Of a stretch of DNA of 64,000 nucleotides, positions 19,734 to 28,591 are shown in pieces. Within the stretch, counting starts at the first letter, position 1. Every line of letters begins with the position of its first letter. Both the position numbers and the translations under genes were made by a program. Source of the DNA: Microbulbifer sp. SAOS-129_SWC (GTDB taxonomy: Bacteria > Pseudomonadota > Gammaproteobacteria > Pseudomonadales > Cellvibrionaceae); NCBI RefSeq assembly GCF_039696035.1, contig NZ_CP155567.1:2537001-2601000 (forward strand), given 5' to 3'. Under the pieces are notes generated by a model. That model made no database searches, was not told the origin of the DNA, and saw only the letters and a list, made by a program, of their open reading frames with translations.

Positions 19734-21371
19734 ATGGAGATCAGCAAGGTGCGAAGCTTTGGTTATCGGCTACTGTGCGCAGCGGCGCTTAGCGCCGCCC
19801 TGCCCACTCTCGCCAGCGCGCAATCGGGGCCTAAAATACCACCGTCCATCACCACACCCAAGCAGATGGAAACCCGCATCGGGACACTCGACTTCGACGA
19901 TGGCGTCCCCAGCGTGGAAACTGCCGGGAAAGTGCGCGACACCCTCTATTTCACCCGCGCCCTCAACGCCTACAACAACAGCTTTCGCGGCGCTTCCGCC
20001 TATGCGATTCGCAAGGGCCTGCAAAGTATTGGCGCGACCGACAATGACATAGTGATCTTTCCCGAGTTGATGGACTCCAACTCGCTGTTTCTTACCGCCA
20101 ACGCGGACACCGTCTACTACATGTCGGTGCTGGACCTGTCCAAGGGGCCGCTGGTCATTGAACAGCCATCGATGGGGCTCGGCACCATCAACGACATGTG
20201 GTTCAGCTGGGTGGTCGATGTGGGCTTCCCCGGCCCGGATCGCGGCCAGGGCGGCAAATACCTGCTGGTGCCGCCCGGCTATGATGGTCCATTGCCCGAA
20301 GGCGGCTTCTATATCGCCCACTGCAAGACCAATCACGCGCTCTACGCCATGCGCGCGTACCTGGAGAACAACGACCCGGCGCCCGCGGTCGACAACATCA
20401 AGCAGCACCTCAAAATCTACCCCTACGCGCGCGGCGGCGTGGGCACCAGCATCGCCACGGCGCTGGAAGGCAAAGTCAGGCTCGGCAAAAATCCGCCGGT
20501 GCCCGCGACAACGTTTGTCGACATGAGTGGCAAGGTGTTCAACACCATTCCGCCCAGCGATTATGGCTTTTTCGAAATGATCAATGCCAATGTGCAGGAT
20601 GAACCGGCGGGCAGCTACGATGTGGAACTCGCCGGCCAGCTGGCGGCGATCGGCATTGTAAAGGGCAAGCCGTTCAAGCCCGACGCGCGCCAGAAAAAGA
20701 TCCTCACCGATGCCGCCGCCGTCGGCAATGCCACCGGCCGCTTACTGAACTGGCGCTGGGCCATGGTGCATCCGGACTGGGCCTATTACCCCGGCTCCAT
20801 GTGGGCCAATATGCTGTGGCAGGGGGGCGCCATGTTCGAGACCCCGCCACCGCAGTTCACCAAAGAGGGCATGTTCAAGCCCTACCCGCCCACCGGCGCG
20901 CGCACCCTGGATTCGCGCACGGCCTTCTATTACGGCTATACCCTCGACTCCCCCGGCATGATCATGCGTATTCCCGATGTCGGCTCGCAGTACCTGATGG
21001 GCTTTACCGACGCCGACGGCAAACCCTTTGATGGCGCCCGCACCTACAAGGTCACGCTGCCCAAAGGCATCCCCGTAGGCAAGTTCTGGTCGCTCACCGT
21101 CTACGACAACCAGACCCGCTCGATGCTGGCGACGCCACAGCGCTATCCCCGCGCCGGCAGCCAGAGCTACCCGAGCCCCGCGGCCAAACCAAACCGCGGT
21201 GGCTCGACTACCATTTATTTCAGCCCCGAACAGCCGCAGGGGGTCGCGCGCGGCAACTGGATCCAGACAACCCCGGGCAAGGGCTGGTTCACGATCCTGC
21301 GCCTGTACAGCCCGCTGCCGCCGTTTTTCAGCAAACAGTGGCGCGCCGGCGAAATTGAACTGGTCCAGTAG
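19734..21371 (+). CDS. DUF1254/DUF1214 domain exported protein
   Basis: This is a 545-residue protein with a signal peptide ending near TLASAQS. The DUF1254 part (about residues 70-200) includes DIVIFPELMDSNSLFLTANADTVYY-like strands; the DUF1214 part (about 400-530) includes YTLDSPGMIMRIPDVGSQYL and the closing WIQTTPGKGWFTILRLYSP. These paired domains are widespread in marine and soil bacteria, often next to sulfatases, with no proven biochemistry. The gene is followed after 56 bp by the DUF3604 lipoprotein gene and probably shares its transcript. A periplasmic role in the sulfatase pathway is inferred from position only. Confidence 0.88.
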   Translation: MEISKVRSFGYRLLCAAALSAALPTLASAQSGPKIPPSITTPKQMETRIGTLDFDDGVPSVETAGKVRDTLYFTRALNAYNNSFRGASAYAIRKGLQSIGATDNDIVIFPELMDSNSLFLTANADTVYYMSVLDLSKGPLVIEQPSMGLGTINDMWFSWVVDVGFPGPDRGQGGKYLLVPPGYDGPLPEGGFYIAHCKTNHALYAMRAYLENNDPAPAVDNIKQHLKIYPYARGGVGTSIATALEGKVRLGKNPPVPATTFVDMSGKVFNTIPPSDYGFFEMINANVQDEPAGSYDVELAGQLAAIGIVKGKPFKPDARQKKILTDAAAVGNATGRLLNWRWAMVHPDWAYYPGSMWANMLWQGGAMFETPPPQFTKEGMFKPYPPTGARTLDSRTAFYYGYTLDSPGMIMRIPDVGSQYLMGFTDADGKPFDGARTYKVTLPKGIPVGKFWSLTVYDNQTRSMLATPQRYPRAGSQSYPSPAAKPNRGGSTTIYFSPEQPQGVARGNWIQTTPGKGWFTILRLYSPLPPFFSKQWRAGEIELVQ

Positions 21372-21427
21372 CTGCGGGAATTTCTCTCTTCCGCGCTTCA
21401 CGAATTTTGGCAAGGAGTGACTCAACC

Positions 21428-23467
21428 ATGTTCTGGCAAAAGCCCAGCTCGCTGCTCGTTCTGATCTCCCTGGTGACCGCGCTGGCCGCCTGCGGCGGTG
21501 AACGCGCTGACAAGGAAAACGCTGCCGAAAAACCAGCGGCAAAAGCCTCTGAGGAATCGGGCTCCACGGGTGAACAAATCATCGGCGAGGAAATGGGCAC
21601 CGCCGCTCCGAAGTCGGGCGCGCTTGATACCGAGTCCAACCCTTACGCCGCCAGCGGTTCGAGCAAACGCCCCCCCGCCACCCACCCGGCCGCCTCGTCC
21701 GCCGACTACCCGACCAATGTCTACTTCGGCGATACGCACGTGCATACCGGTTGGTCCGCCGATGCGGGCATGGACGGTGCTATCCTCACACCGGAAGATG
21801 CGTATCGCTTTGCACTCGGCGAAGTGGTGAAATCCAATAGCGGCATCAAAGCCCAGCTGCATCGCCCCTACGACTGGTTCATGATCACCGATCACTCCGA
21901 TGGCATGGGCGTCATCAACGAAATTATTGCCGCCAATCCGGAAATGATGGCCAACGCCACCGTAAAACGATGGCACGACGCACTCGCCTCCGGCGACGAA
22001 AAGGCTGCGGCAGACGCAAAAAGCGAACTGATCGTGCTGCAGTCGGAAGGCAAGTTACCCAAGGTGGTGATGGATCCGAAGTGGATGAAGTCGGCCTGGG
22101 AGAAGACTGTCGACGCCGCGGAGAAATATAACAAGCCCGGCGAATTCAGCACCTTTATCGCCTTTGAGTGGACCGTCAACGCCAACGGCGGCGACAATCT
22201 GCACCGCAACGTGATCTTCCGCGACGGCGCCGACCACACCCGCAGCCTGCTGCCCCTGACCACCTTCGAAACCCAGGATCCGGAAAAACTCTGGGCGTGG
22301 ATGGAGGCCTACGAGCAGAAAACCGGCGGCCGCGTGCTCGCCATCCCACACAACGGCAACCTGTCCAACGGGCGCATGTTCGAGGAACAACGCTTCGACG
22401 GCTCACCGATGACCAAGAAGTGGGCGCAGATGCGCGCAAAATACGAGCCGCTGTTCGAGGTCACCCAGATCAAAGGCCAGAGTGAATCACACCCCACCCT
22501 GTCGCCCGAAGACGAGTTCGCCAATTGGGACCTGTGGGATCGCGGCAACCTGATTTTGGCCCCCAAACCCAAGGGGGCAATCAAACATGAATACTGGCGC
22601 GAGGCGCTGAAGAGTGGCTTGCGCCTGGAAGAGGAGCTGGGCACCAACCCCTTCCAGTACGGCGCCAATGGCGCCACCGATACCCACACCGGCCTGTCCA
22701 CCACGGAGGAAGATAACTTCTTCGGCAAATTCAAGACGCTGGAACCGAGCAACAAGAATCGCTGGAATTTCCCGCTACTGACGGGACCGGCAGGCTCCTA
22801 TATGGGCTGGGAAATGGCCGCGTCCGGTGTCATGGGCGTGTGGGCGAAGGAGAATACGCGCGAATCCATCTGGGACGCGATGATGCGTAAGGAAACCTTT
22901 GCTACCACCGGCCCGCGGATCACCCTGCGGTTCTTCGGCGGTTTCGACTTTACCGATGCGGACAGCGAAGGCGACATCGCCGACGTCGGCTATCACAAGG
23001 GTGTGCCCATGGGCGGCAAGATCAGTGGCGCAAAAAAGGGCCAAGCCGCCACTTTCCTCGTCGCCGCGATGAAAGACCCGGAGGGCGCCAACCTCGACCG
23101 GGTACAGATTATCAAGGGCTGGCTGGATAGCGACGGCAAGACCCACGAAAAAATCTACAACGTCAAGTGGTCCGACGACCGCAAGCCGGGCGCCGACGGC
23201 AAACTGCCACCGGTCGGTGACACCGTCGATCTCGACCAAGCCACCTACCAGAACTCCATTGGCGCCAAGCAGTTAATCGGCACCTTCAAGGATCCGGACT
23301 TCAACCCCGCGGAAAAAGCCGTCTACTACGTGCGTGTACTGGAAATACCCACGCCGCGCTGGACCCTATACGACAAGGTGCGCTTTGGCCTGGGCGACAT
23401 GGATAAGAAGGTACCCCTGGTGCACCAGGAACGTGCCTTTTCCAGCCCGATCTGGTATGCGCCGTGA
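21428..23467 (+). CDS. DUF3604 lipoprotein (PHP-like phosphoesterase fold)
   Basis: This is a 679-residue lipoprotein: the signal peptide has lipobox LAAC, then an acidic/alanine-rich linker to about residue 95. The DUF3604 domain starts at NVYFGDTHVHTGWSADAG, whose HVH pattern is the first metal-binding motif of PHP-type metallohydrolases. MITDHSDGMG follows, and LAIPHNGNLSNGRMF carries a further ligand histidine. The DUF3604 family is unassigned biochemically; the metal site suggests a phosphoesterase or related hydrolase. The start at 21428 is preceded by AAGGAG; a longer TTG-started frame is unlikely. It lies between the DUF1254 and sulfatase genes on the same strand. Confidence 0.88.
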   Translation: MFWQKPSSLLVLISLVTALAACGGERADKENAAEKPAAKASEESGSTGEQIIGEEMGTAAPKSGALDTESNPYAASGSSKRPPATHPAASSADYPTNVYFGDTHVHTGWSADAGMDGAILTPEDAYRFALGEVVKSNSGIKAQLHRPYDWFMITDHSDGMGVINEIIAANPEMMANATVKRWHDALASGDEKAAADAKSELIVLQSEGKLPKVVMDPKWMKSAWEKTVDAAEKYNKPGEFSTFIAFEWTVNANGGDNLHRNVIFRDGADHTRSLLPLTTFETQDPEKLWAWMEAYEQKTGGRVLAIPHNGNLSNGRMFEEQRFDGSPMTKKWAQMRAKYEPLFEVTQIKGQSESHPTLSPEDEFANWDLWDRGNLILAPKPKGAIKHEYWREALKSGLRLEEELGTNPFQYGANGATDTHTGLSTTEEDNFFGKFKTLEPSNKNRWNFPLLTGPAGSYMGWEMAASGVMGVWAKENTRESIWDAMMRKETFATTGPRITLRFFGGFDFTDADSEGDIADVGYHKGVPMGGKISGAKKGQAATFLVAAMKDPEGANLDRVQIIKGWLDSDGKTHEKIYNVKWSDDRKPGADGKLPPVGDTVDLDQATYQNSIGAKQLIGTFKDPDFNPAEKAVYYVRVLEIPTPRWTLYDKVRFGLGDMDKKVPLVHQERAFSSPIWYAP

Positions 23468-23679
23468 TGTCGCCTGAAACAGCAACAGGGTTTGGGAATC
23501 AACTAAGCTCGCCTCATTCGCGCCTCGGCGTGAATGAGGCAGGTTTGCACAAATAAAATTCTTGTCGTAAGAAAATTCCGCATGGACACGCTGGATATTG
23601 GGAAACGGGTTACCTGTTCTGCCCGCCCCGCACGTTGTTAATCCGCAACCATGCCTGTGATCATCAACTGGAGTTACCC

Positions 23680-25443
23680 ATGCGCCACCTATTCCCATGT
23701 ATTCTGTTGACCATATTCCTCTGCGCCTGTGGCGCCAAAAATGAAACCTCGGCTGGGCAACCAGAGCGCCCCATCAGCAGCGGACTCATTGCTGCGGCGC
23801 ACGCACAAACCGATGCAGGCTCCGCCAGCCGCATGCAGAGTTATGATACCGACAACGCAGCGCCGGCCAAGACAGCCGGCACCAAGCCCAATATCCTGCT
23901 GATCGTTTCCGACGATACCGGCTGGGGGGATCTGGGTCCCTACGGCGGCGGTGTCGGGCGCGGTATGCCGACACCCAACATCGACAAGATGGCCGACAAC
24001 GGCATGACCTTCTTCTCCTTCTACGCACAGCCCAGCTGTACTCCGGGCCGGGCGGCCATCCAGACCGGTCGCATCCCCAACCGCAGCGGCATGACGACCG
24101 TGGCCTTCCAGGGCCAGGGCGGCGGCCTGCCGCACGCGGAATGGACACTCGCTTCCGTCCTCAAGAAAGCCGGCTACAAGACCTATTTCAGCGGCAAATG
24201 GCACCTGGGCGAATCCGACTACGCCCTGCCCAACGCCCAGGGTTATGACGTGATGAGACACGCCTTCCTCTATCACGCCAATGCCTATACCTATGGCGAT
24301 CCCACCTGGTTCCCGGATATGGACCCGAAGCTGCGCGCCATGTTCAACAAGGTCACCAAGGGCTCGATGTCCGGCAACGCCGGGGAAAAAGCGCACGAGG
24401 ACTGGAAAGTCAACGGCCAGTATGACAACACGCCGAAAAAAGGCGTCGTCGGCCTACCCTTCCTCGATGAGTACATCGAGAAAGACGGTGTGGCATTCCT
24501 CGAGGACGCGGCCAAGAATCCCGATCAGCCGTTCTTCATCAACATCAATTTCATGAAGAACCACCAGCCGAACATGCCCGCGCCGGAGTTCAAGCACAAG
24601 TCGATGTCCAAGAGTAAATATGCCGATGCCGTGGTCGAGTTGGATACACGTATCGGGCATATCATGGACAAGCTCCGCGAACTCGGCCTGGACAAAAATA
24701 CGCTGGTATTTTACACCGTCGATAACGGCGCCTGGCAGGACGTGTTCCCCGATGCCGGCTACACCCCCTTCCGCGGTACCAAGGGCACCGTGCGCGAAGG
24801 CGGCAACCTGGTTCCGGCGATCGCCGTATGGCCGGGTAAAATCAACGGCGGGCAACGCAATCACGATATTGTCGGCGGGCTCGACCTGATGGCGACCTTT
24901 GCCGCGGTCGCGGGGATAGACCTGCCGAAAAACGACCGCGAAGGCAAACCGATCTATTTCGACAGCTATGATATGTCGCCGATTTTAAACGGCAGGGGCA
25001 AGAGTAAACGCACGTCGTGGTTCTATTTCACCGAGGATGAACTGACCCCCGGTGCCGCCCGTGTCGGCAACTACAAAGCCGTCTTCAACCTGCGTGGCGA
25101 CGATGGTGCACGGACCGGTGGTCTCGCGGTCGACACCAACCTGGGGTGGAAAGGCGCCAAAAAATATGTCGCCACCGTACCGCAGGTCTTCGATCTGTGG
25201 CAGGACCCGCAGGAGCGCTACGACCTGTTCATGAACAACTTTACCGAGCGCACCTGGACCATGGTCACCATCAGTGCGGCGATCCAGGACCTGATGAAGA
25301 CCTATGTAAAATACCCGCCGCGCAAACTGCAGAGCGAGACCTATACCGGCCCGCTGACGATCACCCAATATCAACGCTTCAACTGGGTGCGCGAGCAGCT
25401 GGATAAGGAAGGGGTGCATATCCCGATGCCGACGGGCAACTAG
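23680..25443 (+). CDS. Sulfatase (arylsulfatase type), lipoprotein
   Basis: This is a 587-residue type I sulfatase with a lipoprotein signal peptide (TIFLCACG). Calcium-site aspartates lie in PNILLIVSDDTGWGDLGPYG. The formylglycine motif CTPGR (Cys about 120) is in QPSCTPGRAAIQTGRIPNRS. The substrate-side lysine/histidine region is YFSGKWHLGE, and the second metal region is FYTVDNGAWQDV. It is an ordinary full-length enzyme. ATG 23680 is chosen over an upstream TTG because the signal peptide starts there and GGAG precedes it. It follows the DUF3604 gene by about 210 bp and converges with another sulfatase gene across a strong terminator. Confidence 0.92.
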   Translation: MRHLFPCILLTIFLCACGAKNETSAGQPERPISSGLIAAAHAQTDAGSASRMQSYDTDNAAPAKTAGTKPNILLIVSDDTGWGDLGPYGGGVGRGMPTPNIDKMADNGMTFFSFYAQPSCTPGRAAIQTGRIPNRSGMTTVAFQGQGGGLPHAEWTLASVLKKAGYKTYFSGKWHLGESDYALPNAQGYDVMRHAFLYHANAYTYGDPTWFPDMDPKLRAMFNKVTKGSMSGNAGEKAHEDWKVNGQYDNTPKKGVVGLPFLDEYIEKDGVAFLEDAAKNPDQPFFININFMKNHQPNMPAPEFKHKSMSKSKYADAVVELDTRIGHIMDKLRELGLDKNTLVFYTVDNGAWQDVFPDAGYTPFRGTKGTVREGGNLVPAIAVWPGKINGGQRNHDIVGGLDLMATFAAVAGIDLPKNDREGKPIYFDSYDMSPILNGRGKSKRTSWFYFTEDELTPGAARVGNYKAVFNLRGDDGARTGGLAVDTNLGWKGAKKYVATVPQVFDLWQDPQERYDLFMNNFTERTWTMVTISAAIQDLMKTYVKYPPRKLQSETYTGPLTITQYQRFNWVREQLDKEGVHIPMPTGN

Positions 25444-25493
25444 GAAAATACGTTTGCAGGAACGTCCCTTCAAAAAGGTCAACTCCAATAAAA

Positions 25494-25521
25494 AAGGGCC
25501 CGCGCTGGTGCGCGGGCCCTT
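25494..25521. terminator. Bidirectional Rho-independent terminator
   Basis: AAGGGCCCGCGC (25494-25505), loop TGGT and GCGCGGGCCCTT (25510-25521) make a perfect 12-bp stem. An A run precedes it and a TTGTTATTTT tract follows, so it can stop transcription from both convergent sulfatase genes. Confidence 0.88.
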
Positions 25522-25547
25522 GTTATTTTCCGGCCAATCGAAACAAG

Positions 25548-27098
25548 TCACTTACCGGTGATACCGGATTCCAGTTGCTTCTGGATCTTTTCCAGGTTGA
25601 AAGATCCCGGGGTCTGGCTGGGCGGGTACTCTTTCATCGTCTTCAGGAACTTAGCCGCATACTGCTGCATCGGCACCAGTACAAAGGCGTGGTCGAGCAA
25701 CCAGTCATAGTAGGTATTGGCATTGTGCTGGGCACGCTCGAACGGATCTCTGCGCAAATTGAAAATCAGCGGTACCCGGAGTTGCGTAAAGGGCTCCATC
25801 CAGACGCCGAAGGCCTTGCCGCGGTTTTCAAGGAACACCGCCTTCCAGGCGTCGTAGCGCATCGCCACAATCTGGCCATCATCGTTGACGTAGATGAACT
25901 CATGCCGCGGCGACTTGTCGGTTTTCCCGGTGAAATAGTCCAGCATGTTGTAGCCGTCGATATAGTTGCGATACTTGCGCCCTTCCAGGTTTACCCCCTT
26001 GAGCAGCTGTTGCTTGATATTGGGATTACCGCCAATTGCCGCCAGCGTCGGCAGCCAGTCTTCATGGGAGACAATGCCATTGAGGGTTTTGCCCGCGGGG
26101 AACTTTCCGGGCCAGCGCACAAACGCCGGTACCCGATAGGCGCCCTCCCAGTTGGAGTTTTTCTCACTGCGGAATGGCGTGGTTCCCGCATCGGGCCAGG
26201 TATTGAAATGCGGGCCATTGTCAGTGGAATAAAACACGAGCGTGTTGTCCGCGATGCCCAGCTTGTCGAGCGTATCCAGCAGCTGCCCGACGTTCATGTC
26301 GTGCTCGACCATACCATCCTGGTACTCATTGCTGTTCGGCCCAGCCAGGTTCTTGTGCGATGCGCGCACATGGGTGCGGAAATGCATCCGGGTGGCGTTC
26401 CACCAGACAAAGAAGGGCTTGTTGGCCTTGTGCGCACGCTCGATAAACTTGATCGCCGCGGCCACGGTTTCGTCATCGATGGTTTCCATACGCTTCTTGG
26501 TCAGCGGGCCGGTATCCTCTATTTTCCCACCCGCATAGGAGTGAATCACGCCGCGCGGGCCGTATTTCTTGCGGAATTCCGGGTCTTTCGGGTAGTCGCG
26601 GTTTTCCGGTTCCTCCTCCGCGTTCAGGTGATAGAGGTTGCCGAAGAATTCATCGAAGCCGTGGTTGGTGGGTAGGTGCTCGTCGCGGTCGCCCTGGTGG
26701 TTCTTGCCGAACTGCCCGGTGGTGTAACCGAGGCTCTTCATCACAGTGGCGATGGTGACATCGGAATCCTGCCAGCCTTCTTTCGCGCCCGGCAACCCGA
26801 CTTTGGTCATGCCCGTCCTCACCGGCACGTTGCCACCGAGAAATGCGGCGCGACCCGCGGTGCACGACTGCTGCCCGTAATAATCGGTAAACGAAAGCCC
26901 CTCTTTGGCGATACGGTCGATATTGGGTGTCTTGTACCCCATCAAGCCGCGGCTGTTGAAGCTGATATTGGTGATACCGATGTCATCGCCCCAGATCACC
27001 AGAATATTGGGCTTGTCCTGGGCCTGGGCAGCCCCGTGGTAAAAAGCAAACAGTAATAGCGGGACCAGGATCAGTCCGCGCAATGAAGGTAGGTACAT
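25548..27098 (-). CDS. Sulfatase with CxAxR active-site motif
   Basis: This is a 516-residue exported sulfatase-family enzyme (signal peptide to about AAQAQDK). The metal site is NILVIWGDDIGITNIS. The catalytic motif is CTAGR (Cys about 79, in QQSCTAGRAAFLGG), with alanine in place of the usual proline. TGQFGKNHQGDRDEHLPTNH and VFYSTDNGPHFNTW supply the remaining catalytic and metal ligands. The start at 27098 follows GGAGGAC; an upstream extension in the same frame has no signal sequence. It is followed on the same strand, in transcription order after the HAD gene, as part of a two-gene unit. The specificity cannot be read from the sequence. Confidence 0.9.
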   Translation of the reverse strand: MYLPSLRGLILVPLLLFAFYHGAAQAQDKPNILVIWGDDIGITNISFNSRGLMGYKTPNIDRIAKEGLSFTDYYGQQSCTAGRAAFLGGNVPVRTGMTKVGLPGAKEGWQDSDVTIATVMKSLGYTTGQFGKNHQGDRDEHLPTNHGFDEFFGNLYHLNAEEEPENRDYPKDPEFRKKYGPRGVIHSYAGGKIEDTGPLTKKRMETIDDETVAAAIKFIERAHKANKPFFVWWNATRMHFRTHVRASHKNLAGPNSNEYQDGMVEHDMNVGQLLDTLDKLGIADNTLVFYSTDNGPHFNTWPDAGTTPFRSEKNSNWEGAYRVPAFVRWPGKFPAGKTLNGIVSHEDWLPTLAAIGGNPNIKQQLLKGVNLEGRKYRNYIDGYNMLDYFTGKTDKSPRHEFIYVNDDGQIVAMRYDAWKAVFLENRGKAFGVWMEPFTQLRVPLIFNLRRDPFERAQHNANTYYDWLLDHAFVLVPMQQYAAKFLKTMKEYPPSQTPGSFNLEKIQKQLESGITGK

Positions 27099-27182
27099 TA
27101 TGTCCTCCAGAGTCTCAGCCTGCCGAAAAATCAGCGCTCCGGGAGGGACAGGCAGGCTGCCGGAGCGCACGAAACTAGCCGG

Positions 27183-28208
27183 TTACTGAGTGGGCGCGCT
27201 GCTGCGGTTGCCCCACGGGAAGATCGTCTTCCAATCCTTTTTCATATCGATCACTGTCCAGCCATGCCTGGGCGCGGCAGACAGGGCCTGATCCAGGCGA
27301 CCGACCGGGGAATCCTTGTCGTAGGCCCATTCGCGCCCGGCATCTGTGTGGTGGAGAAGCAAACCGAAGCGCGGCCCCGGGCCAGAGGTCGTCCACAGCA
27401 GCATCTCGAAGTCGCCATCGGAATTGCCCGCCGCAAAGACGGGGCGGCGACCAATATGCTGGTAGATGCCAACCGGCTTGCCGGCCTTGTCGTCGATCAG
27501 GTTGACCTCGGGTAACTTGATGATCACCGGCTTGCCGTCACGCAGTTCAAATTTGGCTTTCAGGCTGCTGCCAACCACCTGTTCGGGGGGGATACCGTAA
27601 GTTTTTTCGGCAAAGGCACGTAGAAAATCGATACCGCCACCGGAGACGATGAAGGTCTTGTAACCATTGCTGCGCAGATAGTTGAGAAGCTCCAGCATGG
27701 GCTGGTAGACCATCTCGGTATAGTGCTTGTGGGTTTCGGGGTGCCGCGCTGTAGCCAGCCATTGCTTGACGCTCTGCCGGAACTCGTCGCCGCTCATACC
27801 GGTGTGGGTCGCCGCGAGCAGTTGCATCAGGGCGGGCTTGCCGCCGGCGAGTGCCTTGCGGGAATCGCCCTTCAGAATCGAGGCGAAGGGCTCCTTGGCT
27901 TTCCACTCCGGGTGCCGGGGCGCCTGTTGCCTGACTTTATCAATCGCGTAAAGCAGCTGGAAATAGACCGGCTTCTCCGCCCACAGCGTGCCGTCATTAT
28001 CGAAGGTGGCGATGCGCTGTTCCCGGGGGACAAAGTCGGGCGATCCGCTTTTTGTGGTCTTGTTGACGAAAGTAATGATCGCCTGCTTCACCTTGCCATC
28101 GTTCCAGGATGGCAGCGGGTCGGTCGGCTGCGCAGCCACTACCCCGGCGAAACTACAGAGAACAAACCCCAGCGCGACCAGGGCGCGGGAAAAGTGTTTG
28201 GACTTCAT
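27183..28208 (-). CDS. Exported HAD-family phosphatase
   Basis: This is a 341-residue protein with a signal peptide (to about VVAAQPT). HAD motif I is FDNDGTLW (nucleophile Asp about 70, acid/base Asp 72), motif II is FIVSGGGIDFLR, and motif III/IV is around VNLIDDKAGKPVGI with AAGNSDGDFEML. The overall shape resembles the phosphoserine phosphatase branch, and similar exported HAD proteins accompany sulfatases in other genomes. It should cleave phosphate from a small molecule in the periplasm. The start at 28208 is set by the signal peptide; upstream in-frame Met codons at 28238 and 28295 add unrelated residues. The sulfatase gene follows 84 bp downstream on the same strand. Confidence 0.85.
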   Translation of the reverse strand: MKSKHFSRALVALGFVLCSFAGVVAAQPTDPLPSWNDGKVKQAIITFVNKTTKSGSPDFVPREQRIATFDNDGTLWAEKPVYFQLLYAIDKVRQQAPRHPEWKAKEPFASILKGDSRKALAGGKPALMQLLAATHTGMSGDEFRQSVKQWLATARHPETHKHYTEMVYQPMLELLNYLRSNGYKTFIVSGGGIDFLRAFAEKTYGIPPEQVVGSSLKAKFELRDGKPVIIKLPEVNLIDDKAGKPVGIYQHIGRRPVFAAGNSDGDFEMLLWTTSGPGPRFGLLLHHTDAGREWAYDKDSPVGRLDQALSAAPRHGWTVIDMKKDWKTIFPWGNRSSAPTQ

Positions 28209-28591
28209 GGCTGGTTCCCATCCGGCATCGAAAGCCATCCCCCGTGGAAACGGTGGTGTGGCACTTAATTTCACTTTAGCCGACAGGACAGACACGGCGT
28301 TCCAATTAGCGCCGGGAACCCGGCAGTCATCGGATTCAACCCACGCCCCCGCAGGGCAGCAGTGTCACCGAGCAGCATTGCCGGCCAGTGCCTTTATTCA
28401 CGGGAGTTGAAGCGGGCGGTGTGTCGGATATTGCGCCTAAACCTGGCCGGGGACGCACGAACAGGCGCCAGATTAGAGAGGCCTGAACTAACCTAGAGGG
28501 GTCACGCGACGAACGTGGCCACGGAGTCAATAACAGGCGTGCAGCATTGATACAGCCACCCTGCAACGCCATCGCAAAATACGAACGCCCT
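28209..28591. other. Divergent intergenic region
   Basis: About 380 bp between the minus-strand HAD gene and the plus-strand multihaem gene. Both promoters should lie here. Short frames are present but without start signals. I could not identify an operator or hairpin with confidence. Confidence 0.45.
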
